A stretch of DNA of 64,000 nt from contig CAZSXR010000001.1 of the NCBI GenBank assembly GCA_964611335.1, forward strand, positions 1 through 64,000, given 5' to 3'. Below the pieces are notes generated by a model that did no database searches, was not told the DNA's origin, and was given only the letters and a program-made list of their open reading frames with translations. Source of the stretch: BOG-1112 sp964611335 (GTDB taxonomy: Bacteria; Bdellovibrionota_B; Oligoflexia; Oligoflexales; Bog-1112). Positions 61,904-64,000 of the stretch are shown piece after piece; within the stretch, counting starts at the first letter, position 1, and each line of letters begins with the position of its first letter. The position numbers and the translations under genes were made by a program.

Positions 61904-64000
61904 TTATCCATGCAAATAAGTTACAATATGTCTTGCAAGTACTTTCATGATTTCTGGGACTTCATCTGTAATGCGATCGAAGTCATATTTATCGAGGTAG
62001 AAATAGGAACCTTCCGTCAGAGCTACGGCTGATGCAAAACGTGGCTTGTCAGAAATGAGGGCAAGCTCTCCAAAATATTTGTTTTCTTCGAGCTTTGCTA
62101 TCTCTTTTTCCCCCTTCTTGATCGCAACGCTTCCTGAATTGATAATGTAAAGTCCATCTCCCTGATCTCCTTCTTTGAAAATAATTTCTCCTTCGGCCAT
62201 ATCTTCCATAGAAATGGATTCGGATAAAATCTGAAGCATTTCTACTGCTAGAGTAGAAAAGAGGTTGATCTTACGCAATTTGCTAAGCATGTAGAAAGAA
62301 TCCATCTTCTTATCCTCGATGTCGTAGATAAATTTTTTGAGCCAGGTGTCTCTAGAATCAGAAATAGTACAGGTTTTGTAAACGCGCTTGCCACCCAATA
62401 ATTTTGCAAGAAGGGCTGTGAGGTGTCTGTTTGTTATTTTGGAATCGAGAAGTTCAACTGCAAGTGCTCGTTTCGGATTGCTTTTATTTTGTGTAGCCGC
62501 GAGTAGGGGGACGACATTGAGGACATCTCGTGAGCCTGTAATCGTAGTGACATAATAGAGTATGCGTTGTCGAATCAGTCGTGTTCTGGATTTTATTTCT
62601 GCTTTGATAATGTCGAGATCGTATTGTTTGGAAATATTTTTTAAAAGGATGAATTCTTCTAAATCTTTTTCGATTTGTGTAATGAGAAATAATTTGAAAT
62701 CTCGCGAAAATCTTTTTTTCACACTTCTATAGGCAATGTATTTTGCAAGAACGTTAATGGATACGTAATCGTTCGTATTCTGAATAAAACCACGTAGAGA
62801 GTTTTCAGCTTTTGGTGTGCCGATTTTAATGAGTAAGTAGATGCAATTAATTTTTTTTCTATAACTGGATTCAAGATAGTAGCGTGTCTCTATAGGTTGT
62901 AAGGCCTCGTTTCCAAAACCAATGAGGACTTGGTTGACTTCGTTTAATACATCTCTCTTTCCAAGGAGTTTGTAAACGGATTCGAGAACACGTGTGCCAG
63001 AATTGATATTTACCTGCTGCAAGGCAAGTTTTTTACTTGCAAGGTGGGGGCTTTCTATAAATTTGACAAGGTAAGCTTCTTTATCAATGTTTTTAACTTC
63101 ATTTAAAAGCATGAGAAACCAGATTTCATCTTCTTCGGAGTTTGAATTTAATATCTGGGTGAGGAACTGAATTCCTAAGTTATATTCTTCTAAATTTCCC
63201 TGTTTGATGTAGATCAGAGCTGCGATAGCTTTTAAGGGTATTTCAGTGCTTTTAAAAAGCTCTGCTGCATGTTGTGTAAGGTTGATAGAGCCCTCGGTGG
63301 TTAGATAGACAGCTATGTACCATTTAGCCTGAACATTATGGGTGTTTAGAAAGGCGTTGAGTTCCACACTTGCGAATTCTTTCTGTTCAGGATGTGACGC
63401 TACTATTTTTGCAGCTTCAGTCTGAAGAGTGGGGTCTTCCATAGTGAGTAGGTTCGAAATGCTGAGAGGACAGGGGATGGAATGGTTTTCTTTAAGCATC
63501 TGAACACCGAAGTATAGAAGTTCAAAGTCTGGTGATTCAAAAGCCTTATTTACGACATTGAGAGATTGTTCAGAGCCTGTCGAAAATTCGCTGATCTCTG
63601 AAGGGGTAAATCGTCTTGCAAAAATGGATTTGGCAAGTTCTTTGGAATAGTTGCTCATCAAAGAACGGCAAAGGTAGACGGAGATTGCACTGATGGCAAT
63701 GATTATGAAGACGCTGGCATTTATAAGATGCCAGTAAGTAAGGACAAGAATAATTAATGAGGAAAGACAAATGGAAATAGGTTTTAAAATGCCATTAAGA
63801 ACGAGTCTTCCATAATTTCGGAGTAAGGTTGGCAGGGCATTTAAATAAAGATTGTTAGAGAGATTGGCTGTTGTGTTTGTAAAGATGTTTTCTAGACAGA
63901 AGAGAATGGAGAAAAGAGTGAGACTGGGATGTATGCTTACTCCTATAGAGCAAACGAGAAGAATGAGAGGGTATAGAATGATCATTTTTTTGCTACTAAG
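61904..64000 (-). CDS. Carrier-HEAT-cNMP-binding fusion, N-terminus outside the window
   Basis: A partial protein; 698 residues are visible and the frame stays open to the window edge, so ATG 63985 is not necessarily the start. The N-terminal part has about four membrane helices including NLYLNALPTLLRNYGRLV, which resembles the last helices of Npt1/Npt2 ATP/ADP-carrier-like proteins. A helical repeat region with HEAT-like periodicity (about 130-560 of the fragment) follows. A cyclic-nucleotide-binding domain ends it (EGDQGDGLYIINSGSVAI, FGELALISDKPRFASAVA). This architecture occurs in chlamydiae and various free-living bacteria. Transport specificity cannot be read. Confidence 0.75.
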   Translation of the reverse strand, partial: LSSKKMIILYPLILLVCSIGVSIHPSLTLFSILFCLENIFTNTTANLSNNLYLNALPTLLRNYGRLVLNGILKPISICLSSLIILVLTYWHLINASVFIIIAISAISVYLCRSLMSNYSKELAKSIFARRFTPSEISEFSTGSEQSLNVVNKAFESPDFELLYFGVQMLKENHSIPCPLSISNLLTMEDPTLQTEAAKIVASHPEQKEFASVELNAFLNTHNVQAKWYIAVYLTTEGSINLTQHAAELFKSTEIPLKAIAALIYIKQGNLEEYNLGIQFLTQILNSNSEEDEIWFLMLLNEVKNIDKEAYLVKFIESPHLASKKLALQQVNINSGTRVLESVYKLLGKRDVLNEVNQVLIGFGNEALQPIETRYYLESSYRKKINCIYLLIKIGTPKAENSLRGFIQNTNDYVSINVLAKYIAYRSVKKRFSRDFKLFLITQIEKDLEEFILLKNISKQYDLDIIKAEIKSRTRLIRQRILYYVTTITGSRDVLNVVPLLAATQNKSNPKRALAVELLDSKITNRHLTALLAKLLGGKRVYKTCTISDSRDTWLKKFIYDIEDKKMDSFYMLSKLRKINLFSTLAVEMLQILSESISMEDMAEGEIIFKEGDQGDGLYIINSGSVAIKKGEKEIAKLEENKYFGELALISDKPRFASAVALTEGSYFYLDKYDFDRITDEVPEIMKVLARHIVTYLHG

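Overview
The window is bacterial chromosome with low to moderate GC and dense gene packing. It is Gram-negative: Sec and Tat signal peptides, lipoproteins, a TorF-type porin and other probable outer-membrane barrels are present. The core gene order is rRNA methyltransferase, tRNA-Thr-Tyr-Gly-Thr, tuf, tRNA-Trp, secE, nusG, rplKAJL, rpoBC, rpsLG, fusA, which is the proteobacterial arrangement. An NtrYX pair, a DUF4388 protein, a three-helix SecE and long RpoB/RpoC (1383 and 1392 aa) fit the former deltaproteobacteria, perhaps Bdellovibrionota/Oligoflexia. That placement is inference from gene content and was not computed. No prophage, insertion sequence, CRISPR array or rRNA gene was seen.

Layout. 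1-5.6 kb: rimB-rimK (ribosomal protein S6 tail modification), a DEAD-box helicase, a Bcr/CflA-type efflux protein behind a strikingly structured intergenic RNA, and a NUDIX hydrolase. 5.6-14.7 kb: mostly minus strand, with a secreted unknown, an MFS carrier and the string lepA, sulfite dehydrogenase, cytochrome c, Dps and tandem Usp, which reads as a redox/stress cluster; one FAD oxidoreductase runs the other way. 14.7-24 kb: a plus-strand string of UvrA-like protein, DnaJ, two RNA methyltransferases and FadE, facing tadA and a Xer-like protein that lacks catalytic residues. 24-30.5 kb: exported unknown, NtrY, NtrX, DUF4388 protein and TrmH-family methyltransferase, overlapping or closely spaced. 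30.6-47.8 kb: tRNA and translation/transcription core, ending with a terminator that separates rpsG from fusA. 47.8-64 kb: ftsY, an HU-like protein with a basic tail, two oligopeptide-type permeases, a divergent peptide deformylase coupled to a secreted unknown, a GMC oxidoreductase, a run of envelope proteins, a second copy of the MFS carrier family, a lipase-like lipoprotein and, at the right edge, a carrier-HEAT-cyclic-nucleotide-domain fusion that continues outside the window.

Most of the window is housekeeping. The best candidates for something new are the two mutually exclusive hairpins before the efflux gene (3680-3764), the catalytically degenerate Xer-like protein coupled to tadA, NtrX with a GAFTHA instead of GAFTGA loop, a lipoprotein resembling fucosyltransferases, and the lipase-like lipoprotein next to the nucleotide-carrier-like fusion. 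Several starts were moved inward from the longest reading frame on the basis of Shine-Dalgarno position; each case is stated in its entry.
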